From Bacteroides sp. (GTDB taxonomy: Bacteria; Bacteroidota; Bacteroidia; Bacteroidales; Bacteroidaceae): a DNA stretch of 33,952 nucleotides. Positions 16,495-25,578 of this stretch are shown in pieces; the first letter of the stretch is position 1; the number at the start of each line of letters is the position of its first letter. The stretch is taken from assembly GCA_030151885.1 (NCBI GenBank), contig JASLCG010000114.1, positions 1 to 33,952 on the forward strand, in the 5' to 3' direction. A program made the position numbers and the translations under genes. The notes below the pieces were generated by a model. The model made no database searches and had not been told where the DNA came from. It saw only the letters and a program-made list of their open reading frames with translations.

Positions 16495-17736
16495 ATGGAA
16501 AAGAAGAAGTTATCTAAAATAGCATTGCTATCCCTGTTCTTAATACATTTAAGTAATTATTCAGTTGCACAAGTAAATACCCAAACCGAAATTGACATTC
16601 CTGAAACAATGGTATGGTCTATAGATAGTCTACTTAATGACTGGAAAACGCAACAGTATATTAACATAACCAAAGAGTGTACTACTGCAGCAAACAACCC
16701 TTATTTCTCAGATTCTGTATATATAGAGAGACTTGCTAGAATACCATCAGTTTTAGAGTTGCCCTATAATAACATTATACGTAACTATATTAATGTTTAT
16801 GCAGATAAACTACGTAACCAAGTATCTATTATGCTAACAACGGCAAATTTCTATATGCCTATTTTTGAAGAGGCTTTAGATGCATATGGGCTGCCAAATG
16901 AGCTAAAGTACTTACCAATTGTAGAGTCTGCTTTGAATCCATCCGTTACATCTAGAGCTGGTGCTTCTGGCTTATGGCAATTTATGCTTAAAACAGGCAA
17001 AGAGTATGGCTTAGAAAGCAATAGCTTAGTAGATGAAAGAAGAGACCCAATAAAGTCTAGTTGGGCTGCTGCTAGATTTTTTAGCGACTTATATAATATA
17101 TACAACGACTGGAATCTAGTTCTTGCAGCATATAACTGTGGCCCAGGTAATGTTAATAAAGCAATTAGAAGAGCTGGAGGAGCTAAAGATTATTGGGAAA
17201 TTTATAACCATCTACCAAAAGAGACTAGAGGATATATACCTGCTTTTGTTGCTGTTAATTATATTATGAATTACTACTGCGAACACTCAATATGTCCGGT
17301 TGATGGCACTCTTCCTGTTATAAGTGATACAATTCAAGTTTCTAAAGACATTCATTTTGATCAAATTAGCCAATACTGTAACATTAGTATGGAAGAACTT
17401 CGAAGTCTAAATCCTCAGTATAAGCACGATATAATACCAGGTAATACCAAATTATATACGCTTAGGCTACCACACACTGCTATTGGAGACTATATTGATT
17501 ATCAAGATTCGATATACAACTATAAGCGAGATGAGTTATTCTCTAAACGTAAAGTCGTTGCAATAAAACAAGCTACATACCCCTCAAAAGGAACCATTTA
17601 CTATAAAATTAAAAATGGTGATACCTTATCACAAATAGCAAGTAAGTTTAAAGTTAGTGTCCAAAACTTACGTCAATGGAATAACATTAAAGGAAATAAT
17701 ATTAGAGCTGGTAAAACATTGAAAATAATAAAATAA
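16495..17736 (+). CDS. Membrane-bound lytic murein transglycosylase D-like, with LysM domain
   Basis: This is a periplasmic lytic transglycosylase that cleaves MurNAc-GlcNAc bonds of peptidoglycan to 1,6-anhydro products. The 413 residues start with a signal peptide (LSKIALLSLFLIHLSNYSVAQ region, no lipobox). The GH23 SLT domain (about 125-260) has YGLPNELKYLPIVESALNP with catalytic Glu144, SRAGASGLWQFM and VLAAYNCGPGNVNKAI. A degenerate LysM-like segment lies around 285-325. A clear LysM forms the C-terminus (about 370-413, YYKIKNGDTLSQIASKF, then VSVQNLRQWN). It is the last gene of the parA operon (5-bp gap from DUF5683). MltD is the closest named relative. Confidence 0.92.
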   Translation: MEKKKLSKIALLSLFLIHLSNYSVAQVNTQTEIDIPETMVWSIDSLLNDWKTQQYINITKECTTAANNPYFSDSVYIERLARIPSVLELPYNNIIRNYINVYADKLRNQVSIMLTTANFYMPIFEEALDAYGLPNELKYLPIVESALNPSVTSRAGASGLWQFMLKTGKEYGLESNSLVDERRDPIKSSWAAARFFSDLYNIYNDWNLVLAAYNCGPGNVNKAIRRAGGAKDYWEIYNHLPKETRGYIPAFVAVNYIMNYYCEHSICPVDGTLPVISDTIQVSKDIHFDQISQYCNISMEELRSLNPQYKHDIIPGNTKLYTLRLPHTAIGDYIDYQDSIYNYKRDELFSKRKVVAIKQATYPSKGTIYYKIKNGDTLSQIASKFKVSVQNLRQWNNIKGNNIRAGKTLKIIK

Positions 17737-17742
17737 TATTTA

Positions 17743-17773
17743 ATTGTTATCCATATAAGATTTTCTACATTTG
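17743..17773 (+). promoter_or_regulatory. Promoter of the (p)ppGpp synthetase/hydrolase gene
   Basis: ATTG at 17743-17746, a 19-bp spacer and TACATTTG at 17766-17773 match the Bacteroidetes promoter. It lies 22 bp before the ATG. No terminator separates it from the upstream operon, so read-through is possible. Confidence 0.65.
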
Positions 17774-17795
17774 TGTAATTTAAAAGCATAATTAG

Positions 17796-20033
17796 ATGAG
17801 TATGTTGACAGAAAAAGAAAAAGCAGAAGAGGTAATGATTCAAGCAGCTTTCCAAGAGCTACTTAATGACTATTTAGCGACCAAACACAGAAAGAAAATT
17901 GAAATCATTACTAAAGCATTTAATTTTGCAAAAGAAGCACATAGAGGTATTAGAAGAAGATCTGGAGAACCATATATTCTACACCCTATATCTGTAGCCA
18001 AGATTGTTTGTAATGAGATTGGATTAGGCTCTACATCAATATGCTCTGCATTACTACATGATGTAGTTGAAGATACTGACTATACAGTAGAAGATATTGA
18101 AAATATTTTCGGTCCTAAAATTGCTCAAATTGTAGATGGCCTAACTAAAATTTCTGGTGGTATCTTTGGAGATAGAGCATCTGCACAAGCAGAAAACTTC
18201 AAAAAGCTACTCCTTACAATGTCTGATGACATTAGAGTCATACTAATAAAGATAGCAGACAGACTACATAACATGAGGACTCTTGGCTCAATGTTACCTA
18301 GTAAACAGTATAAAATTGCAGGTGAAACTTTATATCTATATGCTCCATTAGCTAATAGATTAGGACTCAATAAAATTAAAACAGAGTTAGAAAATCTCAG
18401 TTTTAAATATGAACATCCTGAAGAGTACAAAGCCATTGAAGAAAAGTTAGATGCAACAGCTGCTCAGCGAGATAAAGTATTTAATGACTTCACTAACCCA
18501 ATTAAAGAGAGATTAGATCAAGCTGGAATTAAATATCGTCTTATTGCTAGAATTAAGTCAATCTACTCCATTTGGAATAAAATGCAAACGAAACATATTC
18601 CATTTGAAGAGATATACGATATTTTAGCTGTTAGAATAATATTTGAACCCAAAAGCAGAGAGGAAGAGTTGAATGACTGTTTTGATATTTATGTAGGCAT
18701 TTCTAAAATATACAAACCACACCCTGATAGATTAAGAGACTGGGTGAGTCACCCTAAAGCTAATGGATATCAAGCACTACACGTTACGTTAATGGCTAAT
18801 AATGGCCAATGGATTGAAGTCCAGATTCGTAGTGAGCGCATGAATGACATTGCAGAACAAGGTTTTGCAGCACACTGGAAATATAAAGAAGGCGGAGGAA
18901 GTGAGGATGAGGGTGAACTAGAAAAATGGCTTAAAACCATTAAAGAAATTCTAGATGACCCACAACCTGATGCAATGGATTTTCTTGATACAATTAAGCT
19001 CAATCTATTCTCCTCTGAGATTATGGTTTTTACTCCTAAAGGAGATATTAAAACCATGCCACAAAATAGTACTGCATTAGATTTCGCTTTTGCTTTACAT
19101 ACAGAACTTGGACTAAAGTGCATCGGCGCTAAAGTTAATCATAAACTAGTTCCATTAAGCCATAAACTCGAAAGTGGTGACCAAGTAGAAATACTATCTG
19201 CAAAACAAGATAGAGTTGAACCATATTGGGAAAAGATTGCTACAACAGCAAAAGCTAAAACAGAAATTCTATCTTACTTTAAAAAGCAGCAACGAAGTTT
19301 TCAAAATGAAGGAGAAGAAAAACTTATTGCTTTCTTTGAAGAGTTAGGGCTTAAATACGATCAAACTAGTCTAAATAATATATTAAAGCTATCAAGCTAC
19401 GACACTAAAGAGAAACTAACGTATGCTATTGGTTCTCAAGAAATAAACCTACAGAACATAGACAAAGATAAACTTCTAGGTAAACCTATTCCAACTTGGA
19501 AAAAGTATTTTGGATTTGGGAAAAACACTAAACAAACTAATGAACCACAGATTGTTCCAATAAAAGAAGAGGTAAATAAAAAAGACACCTACATTATAAA
19601 GCCGGAAGAGCTTAATAAAAAATATAAACTAGCTTCATGCTGTAATCCTATCCCGGGCGACTCTGTACTAGGCTACTTTGATGAAAAAGGAATTCTGTCA
19701 ATTCATAAAAGACAGTGTCCTGTCGCTACACGATTAAAAAGCTCTTTTGGAGAACGTATCATAGCTACGGATTGGGATAGAAATGATGTGCATGACTTTC
19801 TTGTTCCTATATTTGTAAAAGGAATTGATAGAATAGGACTGTTAAACGAAGTTACAGATACTGTATTTAAAGAGCTAAGATTAAGTATTAGAGCTATCAG
19901 TTTTTCTACAACAGATGGTATTTTTGAAGGGAAAATTGACTTTACAGTTAAAGATGTAAAAGAGATTAATAATATCTGTTCCAAAATAAAAAAGATTCCT
20001 GGAGTAAAACAAGTAAGCAGAATAGAAGACTAA
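17796..20033 (+). CDS. Bifunctional (p)ppGpp synthetase/hydrolase (Rel/SpoT homologue)
   Basis: This is the long-form RSH enzyme that makes and degrades the stringent-response alarmones (p)ppGpp. The 745 residues show the standard order. The HD hydrolase domain (about 40-200) has RRSGEPYILHP and LLHDVVEDT (His88, Asp89, Glu92, Asp93 intact). The synthetase domain (about 240-360) has YDILAVRI, HPKANGYQALH and the EVQIRSERM acceptor motif. TGS follows (about 405-465, MVFTPKGDIKTMPQNSTALD), then a zinc-finger-like segment (LASCCNPIPGDSVLGY, HKRQCPV) and a C-terminal ACT domain (about 665-745). Both catalytic halves look functional. Its stop overlaps the stop of the convergent MerR gene by 4 bp. 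Confidence 0.95.
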   Translation: MSMLTEKEKAEEVMIQAAFQELLNDYLATKHRKKIEIITKAFNFAKEAHRGIRRRSGEPYILHPISVAKIVCNEIGLGSTSICSALLHDVVEDTDYTVEDIENIFGPKIAQIVDGLTKISGGIFGDRASAQAENFKKLLLTMSDDIRVILIKIADRLHNMRTLGSMLPSKQYKIAGETLYLYAPLANRLGLNKIKTELENLSFKYEHPEEYKAIEEKLDATAAQRDKVFNDFTNPIKERLDQAGIKYRLIARIKSIYSIWNKMQTKHIPFEEIYDILAVRIIFEPKSREEELNDCFDIYVGISKIYKPHPDRLRDWVSHPKANGYQALHVTLMANNGQWIEVQIRSERMNDIAEQGFAAHWKYKEGGGSEDEGELEKWLKTIKEILDDPQPDAMDFLDTIKLNLFSSEIMVFTPKGDIKTMPQNSTALDFAFALHTELGLKCIGAKVNHKLVPLSHKLESGDQVEILSAKQDRVEPYWEKIATTAKAKTEILSYFKKQQRSFQNEGEEKLIAFFEELGLKYDQTSLNNILKLSSYDTKEKLTYAIGSQEINLQNIDKDKLLGKPIPTWKKYFGFGKNTKQTNEPQIVPIKEEVNKKDTYIIKPEELNKKYKLASCCNPIPGDSVLGYFDEKGILSIHKRQCPVATRLKSSFGERIIATDWDRNDVHDFLVPIFVKGIDRIGLLNEVTDTVFKELRLSIRAISFSTTDGIFEGKIDFTVKDVKEINNICSKIKKIPGVKQVSRIED

Positions 20034-20383
20034 CTCTTTTTTGTTAGCTGTGTATGCATTGCATCTAGCTCATTATAAACAGCCTTTAACCTACTTATAA
20101 TTTCTGCTTTTGTGATTTGCTGAGCTTTATCCGCTTTTAAAGCTGATTGAGCTCCAGCAATAGTCATACCTTTAATTTTAATCAGATTATACACAACTTG
20201 TATGCTCTTTATATCATCCAATTCATAGTACCTAATATTTGAACTATTCTTCTTAGGCCTTATTATTGAGAACTCTTTCTCCCAATAGCGCAATAGAGAT
20301 GTTGCAACATTAAATAAGTTAGCTACTTCACTTATTGAATAGCGTTTATCTTCCAATTCATCCCAGATAATTCTCATTTTCAT
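20030..20383 (-). CDS. MerR-family transcriptional regulator
   Basis: The 117-residue protein has an N-terminal winged helix of MerR type (about 15-85): SISEVANLFNVATSLLRYWE, RYYELDDIKSIQVVYNLIKI and GMTIAGAQSALK. It ends in a short helix that could form the usual antiparallel dimer coiled coil. No effector-binding domain or metal-binding cysteines are present, so the signal is unknown and it does not look like a metal sensor. It sits between the stringent-response gene and alaS, an arrangement I recall from other Bacteroidales. It is convergent with the former (4-bp stop overlap) and divergent from alaS (220-bp gap), so alaS or itself are possible targets. Confidence 0.88.
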   Translation of the reverse strand: MKMRIIWDELEDKRYSISEVANLFNVATSLLRYWEKEFSIIRPKKNSSNIRYYELDDIKSIQVVYNLIKIKGMTIAGAQSALKADKAQQITKAEIISRLKAVYNELDAMHTQLTKKS

Positions 20384-20542
20384 TTTTTTTAAGTACCTAA
20401 ATTAAAATATTAGTAAATATATACCTACTTTAGTTAGTTAGAGTAAAATATAACACATTTATACCCAATCAGTAGTATTTATATACAGCATTCAGTATAA
20501 ATTTATATTCTTAATTATAAAACAAAAATAATAAAATCAAAC

Positions 20543-20550
20543 TATCTTTG
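20543..20550 (+). promoter_or_regulatory. Putative -7 box for alaS
   Basis: TATCTTTG matches TAnnTTTG. A start near 20557 would give a leader of about 47 nt containing the 7-bp inverted repeat TATCCTT/AAGGATA (20553-20559 and 20581-20587). Confidence 0.5.
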
Positions 20551-20603
20551 CATATCCTTTCTAAATAGATTATAAACCTCAAGGATAGAGTTATTAAAAT
20601 AAT

Positions 20604-23240
20604 ATGATGACGGCAAAAGAAATTAGAGAATCTTTCAAAAAATTCTTTGAGTCTAAAGGACATCAAATAGTTCCTTCAGCTCCAATGGTAATAAAAGATG
20701 ACCCTACATTAATGTTTACTAATGCAGGGATGAATCAGTTTAAAGATATTATTCTAGGCAATAAACCTGCCAAATACAAACGAGTTGCCGATTCTCAAAA
20801 ATGTTTACGTGTTAGTGGTAAACACAATGACCTAGAAGAAGTAGGTCATGATACATACCATCACACCATGTTTGAGATGCTAGGTAATTGGTCATTTGGT
20901 GATTACTTCAAAGAAGAAGCCATCGCTTGGGCCTGGGAATACTTAGTAGATGTATTAAAATTAGACTCAAATAAACTTTACGCCACTATCTTTGAAGGAA
21001 GTCCCGCAGAAGGACTTGCCCGTGATGAAGAGGCTTTCTCTTTTTGGGAAAAATACCTTCCTGCAGAAAGAATTATCAATGGTAACAAACATGATAACTT
21101 CTGGGAGATGGGTGAGACTGGTCCTTGTGGCCCTTGTTCTGAGATACATATTGACTTAAGATCTGAAGAAGAAAGAAAGGCTATATCAGGAAGAGATTTA
21201 GTTAATCAAGATCATCCACAAGTGATTGAAATCTGGAATCTAGTATTCATGCAATACAATCGTAAAGCAGATGGCAGCCTAGTTGACTTACCTCACCACG
21301 TTATAGATACTGGTATGGGATTTGAACGTTTATGTATGTCACTTCAAGGAAAAATTTCCAACTACGATACAGATGTATTCCAACCATTAATCAAAAAAAT
21401 AGCAGAACTAGCAAATACCACGTATGGAAAAGACAATCAGCAAGATATAGCTATGCGCGTTATTGCTGACCACATCCGTACTATTGCATTTTCTATTACT
21501 GATGGACAACTTCCATCAAATGCCAAAGCTGGATACGTTATTAGACGTATATTAAGAAGAGCTGTGCGCTATGGATATACTTTCCTAAATCAAAGAACTT
21601 CATTTATGTACAAACTTTTACCTGTATTAAATGAAAGCATGGGAGATGCATATCCTGAACTTATAGCACAAAAAGAGCTTATCGAAAAAGTTATCAAAGA
21701 AGAGGAAGAGTCTTTCTTGCATACGCTTGAAACAGGTATTCAACTTCTTGATAAGACTATGCAAGAGGCTAAAAGTAAAGGAGAAACACAAATATCAGGA
21801 AAAGAGACATTTACTCTATACGACACTTATGGCTTCCCTCTTGATTTAACAGAGCTAATTTTAAGAGAGCATAACATGTCTGCTGATATAGAAGGTTTTA
21901 ATGCAGAGATGCAGAAACAGAAAGACAGAGCACGTAATGCAGCAGCTATAGAAGCATCTGATTGGATTGAAGTAAAACCAGGAACTTCTGAATTTGTAGG
22001 ATATGATTTCACAGAATATGAAACTTCTATACTAAGATATAGAGAGGTTAAACAAAAGAAAAAATCATATTTCCAAATAGTTCTTGAAAACACACCATTC
22101 TATGCAGAAAGTGGTGGACAAGTAGGTGATGTCGGAGTATTAGTTAACGAAGATGAAACCATTGATATACTCGATACGAAGAAAGAAAATAATTTGAGTA
22201 TTCATATTACAACTAAACTTCCAAAAGAAATTACAGCTTCATTTATGGCTTGTGTAGATGTTGATAAGCGCAATGCTTGTGCTTCAAATCACTCTGCAAC
22301 ACACTTACTAGACCAAGCTTTACGAGAAGTACTTGGTACACACGTAGAACAAAAAGGGTCTTTAGTAACACCCGAGCTTCTTCGTTTTGACTTTTCACAC
22401 TTTCAAAAAATGACTGATGAAGAGATCAGAGAAGTTGAAAGAATAATCAATGATAGAATAAGACAAAACATTTCACTTACAGAGTATAGAAATATACCTA
22501 TACAAGAAGCTAAAGATCTTGGTGCAATAGCTTTATTTGGAGAAAAATATGGTGAGGAAGTGCGTGTTATCCAGTTTGAGGATTCAATAGAGTTCTGTGG
22601 AGGTACACACGTAGAAGCGACAGGAACAATTGGAATGTTTAAGATAGTTTCTGAAAGCTCTATTGCATCTGGCATTAGACGTATTGAAGCTATAACAGGT
22701 GCTAAAGTTGAAGAAGTCATGTATAAGATTGAAGATACTCTTAACAGACTTAAAGGATTATTCAATAACACCCCCGATTTACTTTCTACAATTGGAAAAT
22801 TTATTGAGGAGAATACCGATCTTAAAAAACAAATTGAAGGTTACGTAAAAGAAAAAGAAGCCTCACTTAAACAACGACTAATTAAAAATATTGAACATGT
22901 TAATGGTATCAATATTATTAGATATGTTAGTGATATAGAAATTCCTTCAAATATTATAAAGAATATAGCATTCCAACTAAATGGAGAAATTACCGAGAAC
23001 TTATTCTTTGTTGCTGGTAATGTCGATATTGAAAGTGGAAAACCTATGTTAACGGTTATGTTAAGTAAAGACCTAGTAGAGTCTGGACTTAAAGCTGGTA
23101 ACTTGGTTAGAGAAGCTGCAAAACTTATCCAAGGCGGAGGTGGTGGACAACCTCACTTTGCAACTGCTGGGGGTAAGAATCCTGAAGGATTAACAGAAGC
23201 TGTTGAAAAGGTTATTGAATTAGCCGGACTAAAGAAGTAA
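20604..23240 (+). CDS. alaS: Alanine--tRNA ligase
   Basis: This class II synthetase charges tRNA-Ala. Its 878 residues are the usual length. The catalytic domain opens with the typical IRESFKKFFESKGHQIVPSA and contains GDYFKEEAIAWAWEYL and WNLVFMQYNR; a helical tRNA-recognition domain follows. The editing domain has the zinc site HSATH (His563, His567) and CGGTH (Cys665, His669), all intact. The C-terminal DHHA1/C-Ala part ends with the glycine-rich QGGGGGQPHFATAGGK. The gene stands alone between a divergent MerR gene and a bidirectional terminator. No T-box leader is visible. An alternative start one codon downstream (the second Met) cannot be excluded. Confidence 0.97.
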   Translation: MMTAKEIRESFKKFFESKGHQIVPSAPMVIKDDPTLMFTNAGMNQFKDIILGNKPAKYKRVADSQKCLRVSGKHNDLEEVGHDTYHHTMFEMLGNWSFGDYFKEEAIAWAWEYLVDVLKLDSNKLYATIFEGSPAEGLARDEEAFSFWEKYLPAERIINGNKHDNFWEMGETGPCGPCSEIHIDLRSEEERKAISGRDLVNQDHPQVIEIWNLVFMQYNRKADGSLVDLPHHVIDTGMGFERLCMSLQGKISNYDTDVFQPLIKKIAELANTTYGKDNQQDIAMRVIADHIRTIAFSITDGQLPSNAKAGYVIRRILRRAVRYGYTFLNQRTSFMYKLLPVLNESMGDAYPELIAQKELIEKVIKEEEESFLHTLETGIQLLDKTMQEAKSKGETQISGKETFTLYDTYGFPLDLTELILREHNMSADIEGFNAEMQKQKDRARNAAAIEASDWIEVKPGTSEFVGYDFTEYETSILRYREVKQKKKSYFQIVLENTPFYAESGGQVGDVGVLVNEDETIDILDTKKENNLSIHITTKLPKEITASFMACVDVDKRNACASNHSATHLLDQALREVLGTHVEQKGSLVTPELLRFDFSHFQKMTDEEIREVERIINDRIRQNISLTEYRNIPIQEAKDLGAIALFGEKYGEEVRVIQFEDSIEFCGGTHVEATGTIGMFKIVSESSIASGIRRIEAITGAKVEEVMYKIEDTLNRLKGLFNNTPDLLSTIGKFIEENTDLKKQIEGYVKEKEASLKQRLIKNIEHVNGINIIRYVSDIEIPSNIIKNIAFQLNGEITENLFFVAGNVDIESGKPMLTVMLSKDLVESGLKAGNLVREAAKLIQGGGGGQPHFATAGGKNPEGLTEAVEKVIELAGLKK

Positions 23241-23256
23241 TTAAACTTTATTATAC

Positions 23257-23290
23257 AAAATAAGGGGTAGCAAAAGCTACCCCTTATTTT
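23257..23290. terminator. Bidirectional terminator between alaS and the RecD-like helicase gene
   Basis: A 15-bp perfect stem (AAAATAAGGGGTAGC, loop AAAA, complement) ends in TTATTTT on both strands and lies between convergent stops. Confidence 0.93.
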
Positions 23291-23302
23291 ATATACAGAA
23301 AA

Positions 23303-24727
23303 TCAATCTAAATCCAACTGCTCTTTCGGATAGTTTACTAAATACAATTTTTCCGATGCCCTTGTCAAAGCTGTATATAGCCATCTAAAATAATCGGCAT
23401 TGACAAAATCATCAGAAATATATCCTTGGTCTAAATAGACATGTTTCCACTGTCCTCCTTGTGCTTTATGCCCAGTTATAGCATAAGCAAACTTCACTTG
23501 AAGGGCATTAAAGTGTACATCTTCTTTTATTTTTTTTATACGATCTCTTTTAATAGGAATATCTGCATAATCTTCCATTACTGCATAAAATAGTTTTTCT
23601 TGATCAGCTCGATTTAATGAAGGACTTTCACTATATAAAGTATCTAAAATAACCTTTACATCCATTTCATAATAATTATAATCTGGGAAAGAAATTGTAA
23701 CATCTGCAAACCTAAAACCATATAAACTATAAGTAGAAGATACTCTTTCCAACCTCACAATCTCGCCATTAGCTATGAAGTCCATCTCTTTATAATCTTT
23801 GGCCCAAAAATAATTATTTTTATTAATCATTAAAAAATCACCAGTACTTAACTCTTCTTCATAATAAAACACTGTATTTCTAACACCTTGATTGTATAAA
23901 TTAGCCCTCTTGTTTGATCTACAAATTACAATAGTTTCCTCTTTCCCTACTCTGGAATATGAGTTTTCTAACTCTCCAATCAATTCATTACCTGGCAACC
24001 AAGAAATATCAACATAATTTTTAACCTCAAACTTAGGCAATGAAGTTATATCGTCATTATTCAACTTTTCTCTAAGTAACGTAGCATTATGTAGAATTCC
24101 TGATTCATTGTCTTGACGTACAACATCGGTTAATTCATAACTATACAAGTTGAGACCATAGCCCAGTAACTGATCTTTTGACAAAGCCGGGCTATGCTCC
24201 TCACCAACAGGAGGTAGCTGAGCCGTATCTCCTACTAATAATAATTTACAGTTATCACCAGAAAACACATAGTGGATTAAATCATCTAATAAACTTCCAC
24301 TACCAAAAGACTCACCACCACTTCCATAATTTGAAATCATTGAAGCCTCATCAACAATAAATGTAGTGTCTTTATATAAGTTATTGTTAAGTTGATACTT
24401 AGCACTTTCTGCACCAAAGCTACTCAATCTAAATATTTTTTTATGAATAGTAAATGCAGGTTCTTCCGCATAATTAGAAAAGACTTTAGCAGCTCTACCC
24501 GTAGGTGCCAACAAAACTACTTTTTGCTTTAATTTCACAAGAGTTTTAACTAAAGCTCCTATTACAGAAGTTTTACCAGTACCAGCATATCCCTTCAACA
24601 GAAAAGTGGAGTCAGATTTTGATTCAAACACAAATTGAGCGAGTGCATGAATCAACTCCTTTTGTTGGCTTGTAGGGGTATGTATAAAGTTTTTAACAAT
24701 ATTTTGTTCTAAAAAAGTAGCAATCAT
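23303..24727 (-). CDS. RecD/Dda-like superfamily 1 DNA helicase
   Basis: This 474-residue SF1B-type ATPase shows Walker A GYAGTGKT (46-53), motif Ia VVLLAPTGRAAKV, Walker B FIVDEASMI (Asp126/Glu127), motif III LLLVGDTAQLPPVG, and C-terminal AYAITGHKAQGGQW with RWLYTALTRASEKLYLV (UvrD_C_2 type). It lacks the long N-terminal helix-hairpin-helix region of RecD2, so it is closer to the short Dda-like 5'-3' helicases that Bacteroidetes annotations often call ATP-dependent RecD-like DNA helicase. No RecB or RecC gene is nearby. It is divergent from the membrane-anchored unknown gene. A repair or replication-restart role is inferred from the family only. Confidence 0.85.
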   Translation of the reverse strand: MIATFLEQNIVKNFIHTPTSQQKELIHALAQFVFESKSDSTFLLKGYAGTGKTSVIGALVKTLVKLKQKVVLLAPTGRAAKVFSNYAEEPAFTIHKKIFRLSSFGAESAKYQLNNNLYKDTTFIVDEASMISNYGSGGESFGSGSLLDDLIHYVFSGDNCKLLLVGDTAQLPPVGEEHSPALSKDQLLGYGLNLYSYELTDVVRQDNESGILHNATLLREKLNNDDITSLPKFEVKNYVDISWLPGNELIGELENSYSRVGKEETIVICRSNKRANLYNQGVRNTVFYYEEELSTGDFLMINKNNYFWAKDYKEMDFIANGEIVRLERVSSTYSLYGFRFADVTISFPDYNYYEMDVKVILDTLYSESPSLNRADQEKLFYAVMEDYADIPIKRDRIKKIKEDVHFNALQVKFAYAITGHKAQGGQWKHVYLDQGYISDDFVNADYFRWLYTALTRASEKLYLVNYPKEQLDLD

Positions 24728-24781
24728 ATTTTTACTCTAAAAAGTTTTTTCTAATCTATGGTTTAATAGATTAATTTATTC

Positions 24782-24789
24782 TATTTTTG
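24782..24789 (+). promoter_or_regulatory. Putative -7 box for the 24824 gene
   Basis: TATTTTTG matches TAnnTTTG, 34 bp upstream of the ATG. The -33 box is unclear. Confidence 0.5.
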
Positions 24790-24823
24790 TAGATACGAAT
24801 ATAAACTAAAAATAATACATATC

Positions 24824-25510
24824 ATGAAAAAAGTAACCAATGTCGTATTAGCTCTTTGTGCTCTTGGTCTAGTGTACATGTGCTATACGAGTATCATGGG
24901 CCCTATTCAATTCGAACAAGAAAAGAATAAAAGAGACAAAGCTGTTATAGCAAGACTTATCGAGATCAGAGACGCACAAGTAGAATATCGTAAGCAATTT
25001 GATCAATATACAAGTAGCTTTGACACACTAATCGATTTTATTAAAAATGGTTCTGTAAAAACCGTTTTTAAAGTTGGCGAACTTACAGACTTACAAAAAG
25101 AAGATGGTCTAACAGAGGCTAAAGCGATGCGTATTATTAATAAAGCTAAAAAAACAAATAACTGGAAAGAAGTAGAGAAACTTGGTTTACAAGACTTTAA
25201 ACGTGATACAATCAGTTCTCCTGTATTAGGCTCTTTATTCCCAGCTAATTTTAAAGCAGACTCAATTCGCTTTATCCCTTTCAGCAACGGATCAAAAGTT
25301 TTTGAACTAGATGCTAAAATTGATACTCTACAATCAGGTCCTGCTAAATTCTTCGAAGCTAGAACTCTATTTACTAGTTACCTAGAAGGTCTTGACCAAC
25401 AAGAGATAATCAACATTACAAATTTACGTAAAGAGTTAGATAAATATCCAGGTCTAAAAGTAGGATCATTAGAAGAACCACTTACTTCTGGTAACTGGGA
25501 GTCTCTATAA
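24824..25510 (+). CDS. Conserved-looking membrane-anchored protein of unknown function
   Basis: I do not recognise a named family. The 228 residues start with one transmembrane or signal segment (VTNVVLALCALGLVYMCYTS, about 4-23), followed by a soluble, probably extracytoplasmic region. A charged helix comes first (KRDKAVIARLIEIRDAQVEY, with QFDQYTSSFDTLIDFIKNG), then mixed alpha/beta text with FPANFKADSIRFIPFSNGSKVFELDA. The early part, one N-terminal helix followed by a helix and a short query-like loop, resembles a pilin or pseudopilin layout, but no prepilin cleavage motif is present, so this is only a resemblance. It is divergent from the helicase and precedes DUF3822-rsmD by 68 bp. I recall the same set in other Bacteroidales. 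Confidence 0.75.
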   Translation: MKKVTNVVLALCALGLVYMCYTSIMGPIQFEQEKNKRDKAVIARLIEIRDAQVEYRKQFDQYTSSFDTLIDFIKNGSVKTVFKVGELTDLQKEDGLTEAKAMRIINKAKKTNNWKEVEKLGLQDFKRDTISSPVLGSLFPANFKADSIRFIPFSNGSKVFELDAKIDTLQSGPAKFFEARTLFTSYLEGLDQQEIINITNLRKELDKYPGLKVGSLEEPLTSGNWESL

Positions 25511-25578
25511 TCTCTAGAGCTATTTTAAGATTCGATCATTTCAAATTGAAAGAGTCTATAACTATAATATAAGAAAAT

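Noticed and set aside
18770..19123. 117-codon minus-strand frame inside the (p)ppGpp synthetase gene
   Set aside because: It is antisense to conserved synthetase/TGS codons with no independent start context; a shadow.
20384..20603. T-box or other riboswitch upstream of alaS
   Set aside because: No specifier-loop hairpin, T-box core or terminator is visible, and T-boxes are not expected in this phylum; only a promoter box and a short inverted repeat are seen.
24890..24960. Type IV pilin or pseudopilin reading of the 24824 gene
   Set aside because: The N-terminal helix lacks a prepilin peptidase site (Gly/Ala before Phe/Met and Glu at +5), so the layout resemblance is not enough.
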